64,000 nt of DNA from positions 1 to 64,000 of the forward strand of contig JAIFKS010000025.1 of the NCBI GenBank assembly GCA_020049465.1, read 5' to 3'. Origin of the DNA: a bacterium. GTDB taxonomy: Bacteria; Krumholzibacteriota; Krumholzibacteriia; LZORAL124-64-63. The notes under the pieces were generated by a model, which was given only the letters and a program-made list of their open reading frames with translations, made no database searches and was not told the DNA's origin. Positions 57,045 through 64,000 of this stretch are shown one piece after another (position 1 is the first letter of the stretch; the number at the start of each line of letters is the position of its first letter). The position numbers were made by a program, and so were the translations under genes.

Positions 57045-60000
57045 ATGCTCCATCGGCGATCGCCGGATCCCTCTTCGTCTTCAACGCGTCGAAGTCGAGC
57101 GGCCGGCGGCCGGACCGGCCCGCGGTTCGCGGTCGTTACGGCGGCGGTCCTGGCGCTCGTCTGTGCGGCGGCCGGCGCCGCCTGGCCGCAACTGGTGAAC
57201 CCCGGCAGCGCGGTCATGGAGATTCCGGTCGTCCGCGTGCTGAGCCAGACCCGCGATCGCACCGTCGTCCGCGTCGATTTCCCGGTTGCCAGCGCTCCCT
57301 TCGATTGGTTCTCCGTGCCGCTGGATTCCGTGCGTTTCGCGTTGCCGGGGACGAGCCCCGAGCCGGCCGACGACCCCGCGAGCGCGCGTGCTGAACTGCC
57401 GCCCCGTTTGAACCTGACCCTGGCGGTGCCGACGCTGCGGGCGCCCGACGTCCAGGTGGCGGATGTCCGCTGGTGGCGCGAGCCGGACCGGGCGCCCGAC
57501 CTGGCGTCCCTGGCGGTTTTTTCCGCGCCGGCGGTCTGCCGCTCGGTGCCCGTGACGGGATGCTCCCTGCCCCTGGCCGTGGACGGCGGCGTCCTGGCGG
57601 GCGTCACGCTCGTGATCGAGCACCGCCGTTCCGCCGATCACGGTCGTCTCCTGGAACGGGCGGAGTCGGCGGACACCGGGCTGTTCGGGGACGTCGTGTC
57701 CGCCGCCGACATGTCCGCCGCCGAAGTGCCGGCGGGTGTGCTCAATCCCGACCTGTTCGCCCTGCTGGCGAAAGGCGGCGGGCTCCGGGCCCGGGAAAAA
57801 GCAGCCGCCAAGCGCCTCACGCCCGATCCGTTCACCGCCACCTCGCACTGGGTCACGCTGCCGGTGCCCGCCACGGGTCTCTACCGCGTCACCGGCCAGC
57901 AACTGGCCGGCTATGGCGTGGCGGCCGGGGGCATCGACCCCGGCAAGCTGCGGCTGTACCGCGGCGGCGGCCTCGCGCTGGAGATGGATCCGGAATTTCC
58001 CGATTCCCTGCAGGCTGACCGCTCGCGGCTGAACGAAGTGGCGATCGATGTCGTGGACGGCGGCGATGGCGAGTGGAATCTCGATGACGAAATCCGCTTC
58101 TACGGCGTGTCGACGAGCACGTGGCGCGACCGGCTCGCGCCCGGCGCCGACCGGCTGAACCACTACGACCATCCCTTCGCCGACCAGGCCGTCTACTGGC
58201 TGACCTGGGAGGACGACGCGACGCCGTCGCCGCTGCCGGGCATCCCGCGCCGCGTCGCGACCGTCGAGGCGCCGGGACTGGGCGGGCAGGTTGTCGAAAC
58301 CTGCCGGCTTCGCCTGCACCAGGAGCAGCAGGTGGTCGATTCCCCGGGCGTGTTCGCGGACAACTGGGCCTGGATGACGGCCATCTCGAGTTCGCGCACG
58401 GCGACGTTCGACCTGCGGACGCCCGCGCCGGGGACGGCGGCGGAGTTCGTCGTCGATGTGCGCGGGAACTTCGCGGAAGCGCGGTGGGAGACCTACGCGT
58501 TCGAATTCACCGCCGAAGCCTGGCTCAACGGTGACCGGGCCGCGGCGGGCATCACAAGCTTTACCTACTACACGCAGGCCGACAGTCAGCGCGTGCGCGT
58601 CGGGGGATCGTCGGCCGCGGTGGTGGGCGGGGCCAACGCCCTGACCATCGCCAACTCTTCGGCTCAGGGACAGGACACCCGGCTCGACCTGATCCTGGAC
58701 AGCTTCGATGTGCTGTATTGGGCTCCGCTGGAACTTCCCGCCGGTTCGGGGCAGCTGGAATTCGCCCACTGGCGCGACCAGGTGGCGGCGCCGTCGTCGG
58801 CGACGGATTTCGTCGTGACGCATGCCGCGGGCGCACCGCTCCTGATCTGGGATGTGAGCCACCCCGATTCGGCGCTGGCGATCGCCGGCACGGCGACCGC
58901 CGAGTGGACCCGCTGGGGCGTGCTCCGGGACCAGGATTCCGACCGCCACTTCGTGATCTGCCGACCGGCGGACCTGTTGACGGTGACCGGCGGCGCCCGG
59001 GTTCTTCCGACGCCGCTCGCCGCGGTCGGCGGTGATGTGGACTACGTCGTCATCGCCCCCCAGTCCTTCGCGCCGATGGCCGAGGACCTGGCGGACTTCC
59101 GGTCCCGCTCGGTTCCGGGCGTGGCCTCGCCCGTGGCGCGCGCCTTCGCGGTCGAGGCGATCTACGGCAGCTACTCCGGCGGGCAGAAGGACCCGGCGGC
59201 GATCCGGAACTTCCTGAAACATCTCTACGAGAGCGGGGGCCATCGGCTCCGCTACGTCTGCTTCCTGGGCAAGGCCACCCGCGACTACCGCAACCACCTC
59301 GAGCGCACGCCATTCGTGGATCTGTACGACCTGTTGCCCACCGTTGTCCGGACCCGATTCCCCGTGTTTCCGGTTTCAGCGACGTTCCAGACGCCGTATG
59401 CGTCCGACGACGCGCTGGTGTCCTTCGACAGCCCGCCGGTCGCGGCCGGCGACGCACAGGACCTGGATTTCCCGGATCTCGCCTGCGGGCGACTGCCGGC
59501 CCGGAACAGCCAGGAAGCGCGCGCCATGGTCGCGATGACCATCGCCTACCACGAAGCGCCGGAAACCGGCCCGTGGCGCAATCAGGTCCTGCTGACGGCT
59601 GACGACACCTTCCGGCCGACAGAGGGCTTCCGCCTGGCCGAGGACAGGCACCTGCGTGAAGCCGAGGATCTTGCCGCGAATTACCTGCCTGGCAGCCTGG
59701 ACGTGCGGAAGGTCTACGGATCCGCCTACTCTTTCCCGGCTTCATCAACCGTCAAGGCGGCTGCCAGGATCGACATCAATGCCGCGCTGAACGCGGGCAC
59801 GACGATGTTCTACTACGTGGGCCACGGGGCGGAAGACAACCTGGCCGACGAGCAGATCTTCCGGACCGACGACATCGCCAACCTCGGCAACGGCGCGCGG
59901 CGGCCGCTGTTCGTCGCCTTCAGTTGCGACGTGGGGGTCTACGACAGCCCGAAGTGGCTGTCGATGGCCGAGGAATTCCTGATTTCTCCATCCGGCGGCG

Positions 60001-61274
60001 CCGTCGGCACGATTTGCGCCAGCCAGGTCAGCTACAGCGGCGAGAACGACGCGATCACCGAGGCGTTCTTCCGCAACCAGTTCCCGGGGCGCCGGGTGAC
60101 GACCGACCGTACGGTCGGCGAGGCTCTCAGGCTGGGCAAGGGCGAGATGGGCGGGCTCACCCTGCGCGCCAACAGCCAGCGCTACAATCTCATGGGCGAT
60201 CCCGCGCTGCGGCTGCCGCACCCGCTGGACGATCTCGTGCTGGCGCCGGCCAGCCTGGACACGCTGCGGGCCGGCGCGCGCCAGACCGTGGTGCTGGCGC
60301 GCGACGGCAACCCGGCGGTGGTTTCGGGAGACCGTTACCGCCTGCAGGTGCAGGAGAGCGCCGCGATCCGATCGTACGTCGCCATGACGGTGGTCAATCC
60401 GGCGCCCAATCCTCCCACCGTGTACACCCGCACCTGGGTTGCGCCGGGCGCGGCGGTTTTCCGGGGCGAGGGCACGCAGAGCGACGGCGACCTGATCATC
60501 CCCTTCAAGGTGCCCAGTCAGATCCGTTACGGTGACGGCGGCCGCGTGCGCCTCATCGTCGAGACGCCCGACGGCGACCATGCGGCGGTCCGGACGGTGC
60601 CGGCCGTGCGTGGTTCCACCGGCGTCGTCGACGATCTGCACGGGCCCCTCATCCGGCTGACCTTCGGGGATGGTCGCTTCCGTGTGCGGCCCGGCGACCC
60701 GCTGACCGCGACGCTGACCGACACCAGCGGCATCGCGATCCTGGGCACCAGTCCCGGCAATTCGTTGCTGTTGGAACTGGATGATTCGGGAAGGATGTCG
60801 AACCTGACGGCGTCCTTCGTCTACGACCCCGACAGCTTCACGAGCGGCACTCTGGTGTTTCCACTGCCGGCCGACCTCGCGAGCGGCGCCCACCGGGCCG
60901 CCCTTCACGCCAGCGACGCGCTGGGAAACGTCGGCTCCGACACCCTGAGCTTCGTGATCATCCCGGGTGGCGTCGCCGGCATCGAGGGCATCACCCCGTT
61001 CCCCAATCCGACGCCCGGACCGTGCCGGCTGCTCTTCGAACTGAGCGACCCGATGGCCGTCCAGTGGGACATCTACACGGTGGCCGGGCGCCGGATCCGT
61101 TCCCTGCGCGAAGCGTTCACCGAAGCCGGTCCGCGCATCCTGGAATGGGACGGCCGTGATGCCGGGGGCGACGAGATCGCCAACGGAACCTACCTGTACG
61201 TGCTGCGCGGCACGGGAGCCGCCACCGACGGACATGAGATCACGAAAACGGGGAAGCTGGTCATCCTGCGCTGA
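57045..61274 (+). CDS. Secreted C25 (gingipain/PorU-like) peptidase with C-terminal sorting-like domain
   Basis: A 1409-residue exported protein. A signal peptide with a long basic n-region (about 1-48) is followed by a PorU-like N-terminal region, with VTLPVPATGLYRVTGQQLAG and RLNEVAIDVVDGGDGEWNLDDE. The C25 cysteine-peptidase domain has His927 (YVGHGAED) and Cys961 (AFSCDVGV), the expected dyad. The last ~100 residues (from about 1310) have FPNPTPGPC, an IYTVAGRR strand and a WDGRD...NGTYLY ending, like FlgD-Ig/type-A C-terminal sorting domains. In Bacteroidota PorU is the sortase of type IX secretion, whereas gingipains are cargo; this protein mixes traits of both. The ATG at 57045 has a poor ribosome binding site; an upstream TTG (56973) lacks support. 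Confidence 0.85.
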   Translation: MLHRRSPDPSSSSTRRSRAAGGRTGPRFAVVTAAVLALVCAAAGAAWPQLVNPGSAVMEIPVVRVLSQTRDRTVVRVDFPVASAPFDWFSVPLDSVRFALPGTSPEPADDPASARAELPPRLNLTLAVPTLRAPDVQVADVRWWREPDRAPDLASLAVFSAPAVCRSVPVTGCSLPLAVDGGVLAGVTLVIEHRRSADHGRLLERAESADTGLFGDVVSAADMSAAEVPAGVLNPDLFALLAKGGGLRAREKAAAKRLTPDPFTATSHWVTLPVPATGLYRVTGQQLAGYGVAAGGIDPGKLRLYRGGGLALEMDPEFPDSLQADRSRLNEVAIDVVDGGDGEWNLDDEIRFYGVSTSTWRDRLAPGADRLNHYDHPFADQAVYWLTWEDDATPSPLPGIPRRVATVEAPGLGGQVVETCRLRLHQEQQVVDSPGVFADNWAWMTAISSSRTATFDLRTPAPGTAAEFVVDVRGNFAEARWETYAFEFTAEAWLNGDRAAAGITSFTYYTQADSQRVRVGGSSAAVVGGANALTIANSSAQGQDTRLDLILDSFDVLYWAPLELPAGSGQLEFAHWRDQVAAPSSATDFVVTHAAGAPLLIWDVSHPDSALAIAGTATAEWTRWGVLRDQDSDRHFVICRPADLLTVTGGARVLPTPLAAVGGDVDYVVIAPQSFAPMAEDLADFRSRSVPGVASPVARAFAVEAIYGSYSGGQKDPAAIRNFLKHLYESGGHRLRYVCFLGKATRDYRNHLERTPFVDLYDLLPTVVRTRFPVFPVSATFQTPYASDDALVSFDSPPVAAGDAQDLDFPDLACGRLPARNSQEARAMVAMTIAYHEAPETGPWRNQVLLTADDTFRPTEGFRLAEDRHLREAEDLAANYLPGSLDVRKVYGSAYSFPASSTVKAAARIDINAALNAGTTMFYYVGHGAEDNLADEQIFRTDDIANLGNGARRPLFVAFSCDVGVYDSPKWLSMAEEFLISPSGGAVGTICASQVSYSGENDAITEAFFRNQFPGRRVTTDRTVGEALRLGKGEMGGLTLRANSQRYNLMGDPALRLPHPLDDLVLAPASLDTLRAGARQTVVLARDGNPAVVSGDRYRLQVQESAAIRSYVAMTVVNPAPNPPTVYTRTWVAPGAAVFRGEGTQSDGDLIIPFKVPSQIRYGDGGRVRLIVETPDGDHAAVRTVPAVRGSTGVVDDLHGPLIRLTFGDGRFRVRPGDPLTATLTDTSGIAILGTSPGNSLLLELDDSGRMSNLTASFVYDPDSFTSGTLVFPLPADLASGAHRAALHASDALGNVGSDTLSFVIIPGGVAGIEGITPFPNPTPGPCRLLFELSDPMAVQWDIYTVAGRRIRSLREAFTEAGPRILEWDGRDAGGDEIANGTYLYVLRGTGAATDGHEITKTGKLVILR

Positions 61275-61301
61275 AAGCCGCGGCGCCCGCTCCGATTGCC
61301 G

Positions 61302-61330
61302 TTGACACGGCGCCGGTTTCGGTTTAATCT
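61302..61330 (+). promoter_or_regulatory. Near-consensus promoter after the C25 gene
   Basis: TTGACA (61302-61307), a 17-nt spacer and TAATCT (61325-61330). It faces the Trm112-like gene but is followed about 30 nt later by a terminator-like hairpin. Confidence 0.7.
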
Positions 61331-61336
61331 GATCCC

Positions 61337-61403
61337 TGCCAACCGCTTCGAAAATCCGTGCTGCCCCGGCCGGCCTGGTCTCGTACCGGGGCGGCTCGTT
61401 TTG
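61337..61403 (+). ncRNA. Candidate small RNA or transcription attenuator
   Basis: From the predicted start at about 61337 to a 10-bp terminator stem, GCTGCCCCGG (61360-61369) with CCGGGGCGGC (61386-61395), followed by TCGTTTTG. The product would be about 65 nt with no reading frame of note. It could be a free small RNA or a terminated leader for the downstream genes. Called from pattern only; no known RNA family was recognised. Confidence 0.4.
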
Positions 61404-61454
61404 TATCTCCGTTCGACACGACCGGATCCGCCGCGGCGGCGGGAACTGGTGTGT

Positions 61455-61482
61455 TTGCAACCCGCTGCAATCGTACTATGAT
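61455..61482 (+). promoter_or_regulatory. Second promoter, for the Trm112-like gene and its neighbour
   Basis: TTGCAA (61455-61460), a 16-nt spacer and TATGAT (61477-61482), about 70 nt before the ATG at 61554. It lies beyond the candidate attenuator. Confidence 0.6.
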
Positions 61483-61553
61483 GCGTGGCAAATTGTCGTC
61501 CGGCACCACTGCCGGCCGATCAGGTACCGTACCAAGGTGGAGGCGCGATCACG

Positions 61554-61748
61554 ATGCTCGACCCGAAGCTCCTGGAGATCCTGGCGTGCCCGCTCTGCCG
61601 CCAGCCGGTGGCGCCCGACGAGGCGCACGCCTGGCTCTACTGCCGCGGCTGCTCGGTGCGGTACCGGGTGGAAGACGGCATCCCCATCATGCTTCCGGAC
61701 GAAGCGCAGCCGATCCCCGCCGCCGGCGGGCCGCGGGAGCAGTCGTAG
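61554..61748 (+). CDS. Trm112-family small zinc-ribbon protein
   Basis: A 64-residue protein with the Trm112/YcaR fold. LLEILACPLCRQPV supplies the first Cys pair and YCRGCSVRYRVEDGIPIML the second, making a four-Cys zinc ribbon. Bacterial members are small partners of methyltransferases or assembly factors; the partner here is unknown. The ATG at 61554 is chosen because the family begins with MLDPKLLEIL, with GGTGGAGG about 10 nt upstream. Its stop TAG shares its last base with the GTG of the next gene. Confidence 0.9.
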   Translation: MLDPKLLEILACPLCRQPVAPDEAHAWLYCRGCSVRYRVEDGIPIMLPDEAQPIPAAGGPREQS

Positions 61749-64000
61749 TGTGCCTGTTCACCCATTTCGCGGCCGGAGCGCTGGCCGGCGGACTGACCGG
61801 GTCGCCGGTCTGGGGCGCGTTGGCCGGGGTGGCGTCACACGCCGTCCTGGATGTGCTGCCGCACTACGACCATCCGGACTGGCGGCTGGAACTGGGCGGC
61901 GGCATCGCCGCGCTGGCGCTGCTGCTGGTGATGCCATTTGCAAGCGTGGCCGCCGTCATCGGGGGGATCGCCGGTATGCTGCCTGATCTCGAGAACCTCT
62001 TCCAGAAGCTGGGCAAAATGCGCCGGGACCAGTTCATCTACCCGACGCACACCGGCCTGCTGCGGCACGGCCGGCCTCTGGGGCCGCGCAACCTGGGCGT
62101 GCAGGCCGCCATTTTCGTGGGCTGTTTCGCGCTGCTGGGCCTGGCGCGCCCCGGGAACGCGGCGGCCGCCGGAGAGACCCCGGGCGCCGTGATGGAGCGG
62201 CCGGTGGTGCGCGTGATCAGCCAGACCGCGGACCGCACCGTCGTGCGGATCGATTTTCCCGTCGGGCAGAGCCCGGCCGACTGGCAGGCGCTGGATCCGA
62301 CCGCGGTGCAGTTCGCTTTGCCGCCGGTGGTCGACGACCTCGACGACGGCATCGGCGGCGATCTGCGCCAGTCGGCGCCGGAGTTGCGCCTGAGCGTCGC
62401 GATGCCGACGCGCGCGCAGCCGCAGGTGACCGTCACCGACGTCCGCTGGTGGCGTGAACCGGACACGGGCCTGGACCCCGCGGTGCTGGTGCGCAGTGGA
62501 CCGCCCGCCGTGTTCCGCGCCGTTCCGCTGGCCGGTTGCAATGTGACGCTGGCGGCCGAAGGCGGCGTGCTGGCGGGATTGACCGTGGAATTGCGCCATC
62601 CGGCGTCGGCGCCGTTCGCCGGACGCCTGGCGCTCGCGGCCCGCGACGACGATCCGTTCGCGAAGGCCGCCGTCGTGCCGGCGCCCGACGGCGTGGTCAA
62701 CGGCGACCTGTTCGCGGCGCTGGCCGCGGGGGCGGGCGTGGAGTCCCGGTCGCGCGGCGCCGCGAAAGCCGCGGCGTTCGACCCGTTCCTGGCCACCTCG
62801 CGCTGGGTGACGCTGCCTGTTTCGGAGAATGGACTTTACCGGCTGACCGGCCAGCAACTGGCCGGCTTCGGTGTTCCCGTCGGCGATGTCGATCCGGCGA
62901 AGCTGCGCCTGTACCGCGGTGGCGGGCTGGCGCTGGAAATGGATCCGGAATTCCCGGATTCGCTGCAGGCCGACCGCACCCGTCTGAACGAGGTCGCCAT
63001 CAACGTCTTGGACGGCGGCGACGGCGAATGGAATCTGGACGACGAACTGCGCTTCTACGGGGTGGCGACCAGCGCCTGGCGCGACCGCTTCGAAGCCGGA
63101 GCGGAACGACTCGACCATTACGACCACCCGTACGCGGCCGAGGCCGTCTACTGGCTGACGTGGGAGAACGACGCCACGGCTTCGCCGCTGCCGGGTGTGC
63201 CGCGGCGCGCGGCGACGGTCGCGGCGCCGGCCCTCGGCGGGCTGGCTGTGGACAGCGCGCGTCTGCGCGTACACCTGGAAAACCAGTTCTCGGACTCGCC
63301 CGGTGTGGTGGCCGACAACTGGACGTGGGATCCGTTCATCAGCAGTTCGCGGACCGAGACGTTCAACCTGCGCACGCCGCTGGCCGGCTCGTCGGCGCGG
63401 GTCGTCGCCGATGTGCGCGGCATGTACGACGTGTTTTCCGCAGGCTACGTTTTCACGGCGAAGGTCTGGCTGAACGGCGACCAGAACCAGGCCGGGACCA
63501 TGTCCTTCAACTACAGCGCGCAGAACGACAGCCTGCGCCTGCGCGTTTTCGGCGAGAGCACGGCGCTGCTGGCCGGTTCGAATTCCTTCACGGTGCAGAA
63601 CGCCTCGACCTCGCTTCCGCGCAAGCCTTTGGCGCTGGACAGCGTCGATGTCCTGTACTGGACCGCGCTGGCGCTTGACCCGGCGCTCGGGCAGTTCGAT
63701 TTCTCCCACTGGGGCGACCAGGTCATCGATCCGGCCACCGCTACCGACCTGCGCTTGACGGTGCCGGCCGGCTTGTCGCCCATCGTCTGGGACGTGACGC
63801 GGCCCGATTCGGCGTTCGTTCTGAGCGGCACGGCCGAGACCGGGCGCGTCGTCATCGGCCTGGTCCGCGAACCAGGACAGGACCGGCACTTCGTGGCGAC
63901 CGAAGCTTCGGACCTGCTCGCGGTGGCCTCGGGGTCGCGCGTGCTGCCGACGTCGCTGCTCGATGACGCCAGCGACCTCGACTACGTGGTCATCGCCGCG
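61748..64000 (+). CDS. Polytopic membrane domain fused to a PorU/C25-like secreted protein (3' end outside window)
   Basis: The reading frame is open from GTG 61748 to the window end, 751 codons with no stop. Residues 1-135 form a membrane domain with three hydrophobic segments and conserved-looking His/Asp residues (His6, His31, Asp34, His39, Asp41, Asp80, His101, His107), like DUF457/YdjM-type putative metal-dependent membrane proteins. From about 150 the protein is a close paralogue of the 57045 gene (VVRVISQTADRTVVRIDF; GLYRLTGQQLAG). The third helix plus ARPGNAAAAG could act as the export signal. The catalytic C25 part, if present, lies beyond 64000. An internal start (ATG 62018 or GTG 62098) producing a separate secreted protein cannot be excluded. 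Confidence 0.8.
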   Translation, partial: MCLFTHFAAGALAGGLTGSPVWGALAGVASHAVLDVLPHYDHPDWRLELGGGIAALALLLVMPFASVAAVIGGIAGMLPDLENLFQKLGKMRRDQFIYPTHTGLLRHGRPLGPRNLGVQAAIFVGCFALLGLARPGNAAAAGETPGAVMERPVVRVISQTADRTVVRIDFPVGQSPADWQALDPTAVQFALPPVVDDLDDGIGGDLRQSAPELRLSVAMPTRAQPQVTVTDVRWWREPDTGLDPAVLVRSGPPAVFRAVPLAGCNVTLAAEGGVLAGLTVELRHPASAPFAGRLALAARDDDPFAKAAVVPAPDGVVNGDLFAALAAGAGVESRSRGAAKAAAFDPFLATSRWVTLPVSENGLYRLTGQQLAGFGVPVGDVDPAKLRLYRGGGLALEMDPEFPDSLQADRTRLNEVAINVLDGGDGEWNLDDELRFYGVATSAWRDRFEAGAERLDHYDHPYAAEAVYWLTWENDATASPLPGVPRRAATVAAPALGGLAVDSARLRVHLENQFSDSPGVVADNWTWDPFISSSRTETFNLRTPLAGSSARVVADVRGMYDVFSAGYVFTAKVWLNGDQNQAGTMSFNYSAQNDSLRLRVFGESTALLAGSNSFTVQNASTSLPRKPLALDSVDVLYWTALALDPALGQFDFSHWGDQVIDPATATDLRLTVPAGLSPIVWDVTRPDSAFVLSGTAETGRVVIGLVREPGQDRHFVATEASDLLAVASGSRVLPTSLLDDASDLDYVVIAA

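Overview
The window is 64 kb of GC-rich, gene-dense bacterial DNA. It opens inside the 3' end of a 23S rRNA gene and closes inside an unfinished protein gene. The organism looks like a Gram-negative bacterium: it has RND efflux pumps, lipoproteins, a chain-length/tyrosine-kinase exopolysaccharide pair and a 14-subunit-type complex I. Two large secreted proteins resemble the C25 (gingipain/PorU) peptidases of the type IX secretion system, and one ends in a FlgD/type-A-sorting-like domain. With the high GC, this combination suggests an uncultured lineage of or near the FCB group (for example Krumholzibacteriota- or Eisenbacteria-like) rather than a classical Bacteroidota. That placement is inference.

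Layout. 1-690: end of an rRNA operon (23S, 5S, strong terminator). 758-4924: an ADP-forming acyl-CoA synthetase in beta-alpha order, coupled to the peptidase SppA. 4961-9141: polysaccharide chain-length protein, BY-type tyrosine kinase and an MFS transporter, with terminators. 9158-10879 (minus): bifunctional formiminotransferase-cyclodeaminase. 11074-18701: efflux operon of one membrane-fusion protein and two RND pumps. 18912-21346: NYN-domain protein, then on the minus strand a class IV aminotransferase and a TPR protein. 21600-35530: a complete nuo operon (A, B, CD fused, E-N) behind a near-consensus promoter. 35599-37217: aldehyde dehydrogenase and a small NifU-like protein. 37342-42003: an operon with overlapping genes (inositol-monophosphatase family, CutA, NhaC antiporter, DUF62 SAM hydrolase) and a lipoprotein. 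42036-45490: divergent PIN-PhoH and M23 peptidase. 45504-51914: a glycan-related run (GT4 glycosyltransferase, PIG-L deacetylase, FkbM methyltransferase, FG-GAP protein, sugar-nucleotide epimerase). 52082-56928: dnaE and accA. 57045-64000: two paralogous PorU/gingipain-like proteins separated by a Trm112-like gene.

Most of the window is core metabolism and envelope biology. The least ordinary part is the right end. The two C25-type paralogues are about 85% identical over an 86-residue block read by eye. The second is fused in frame, without a stop, to a His/Asp-rich polytopic membrane domain. The gap between them holds a promoter followed about 65 nt later by a terminator, which looks like a small RNA or an attenuator. 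Other points of interest are a kinase gene whose frame runs through a terminator, a 13-bp inverted repeat bracketing the stop of the last RND gene, a hairpin at the predicted 5' end of the accA transcript, and a group of promoters sharing a TAGNNT -10 box. No CRISPR array, insertion sequence, prophage gene or tRNA was seen. Promoter, terminator and motif calls were made by eye, with no database search.
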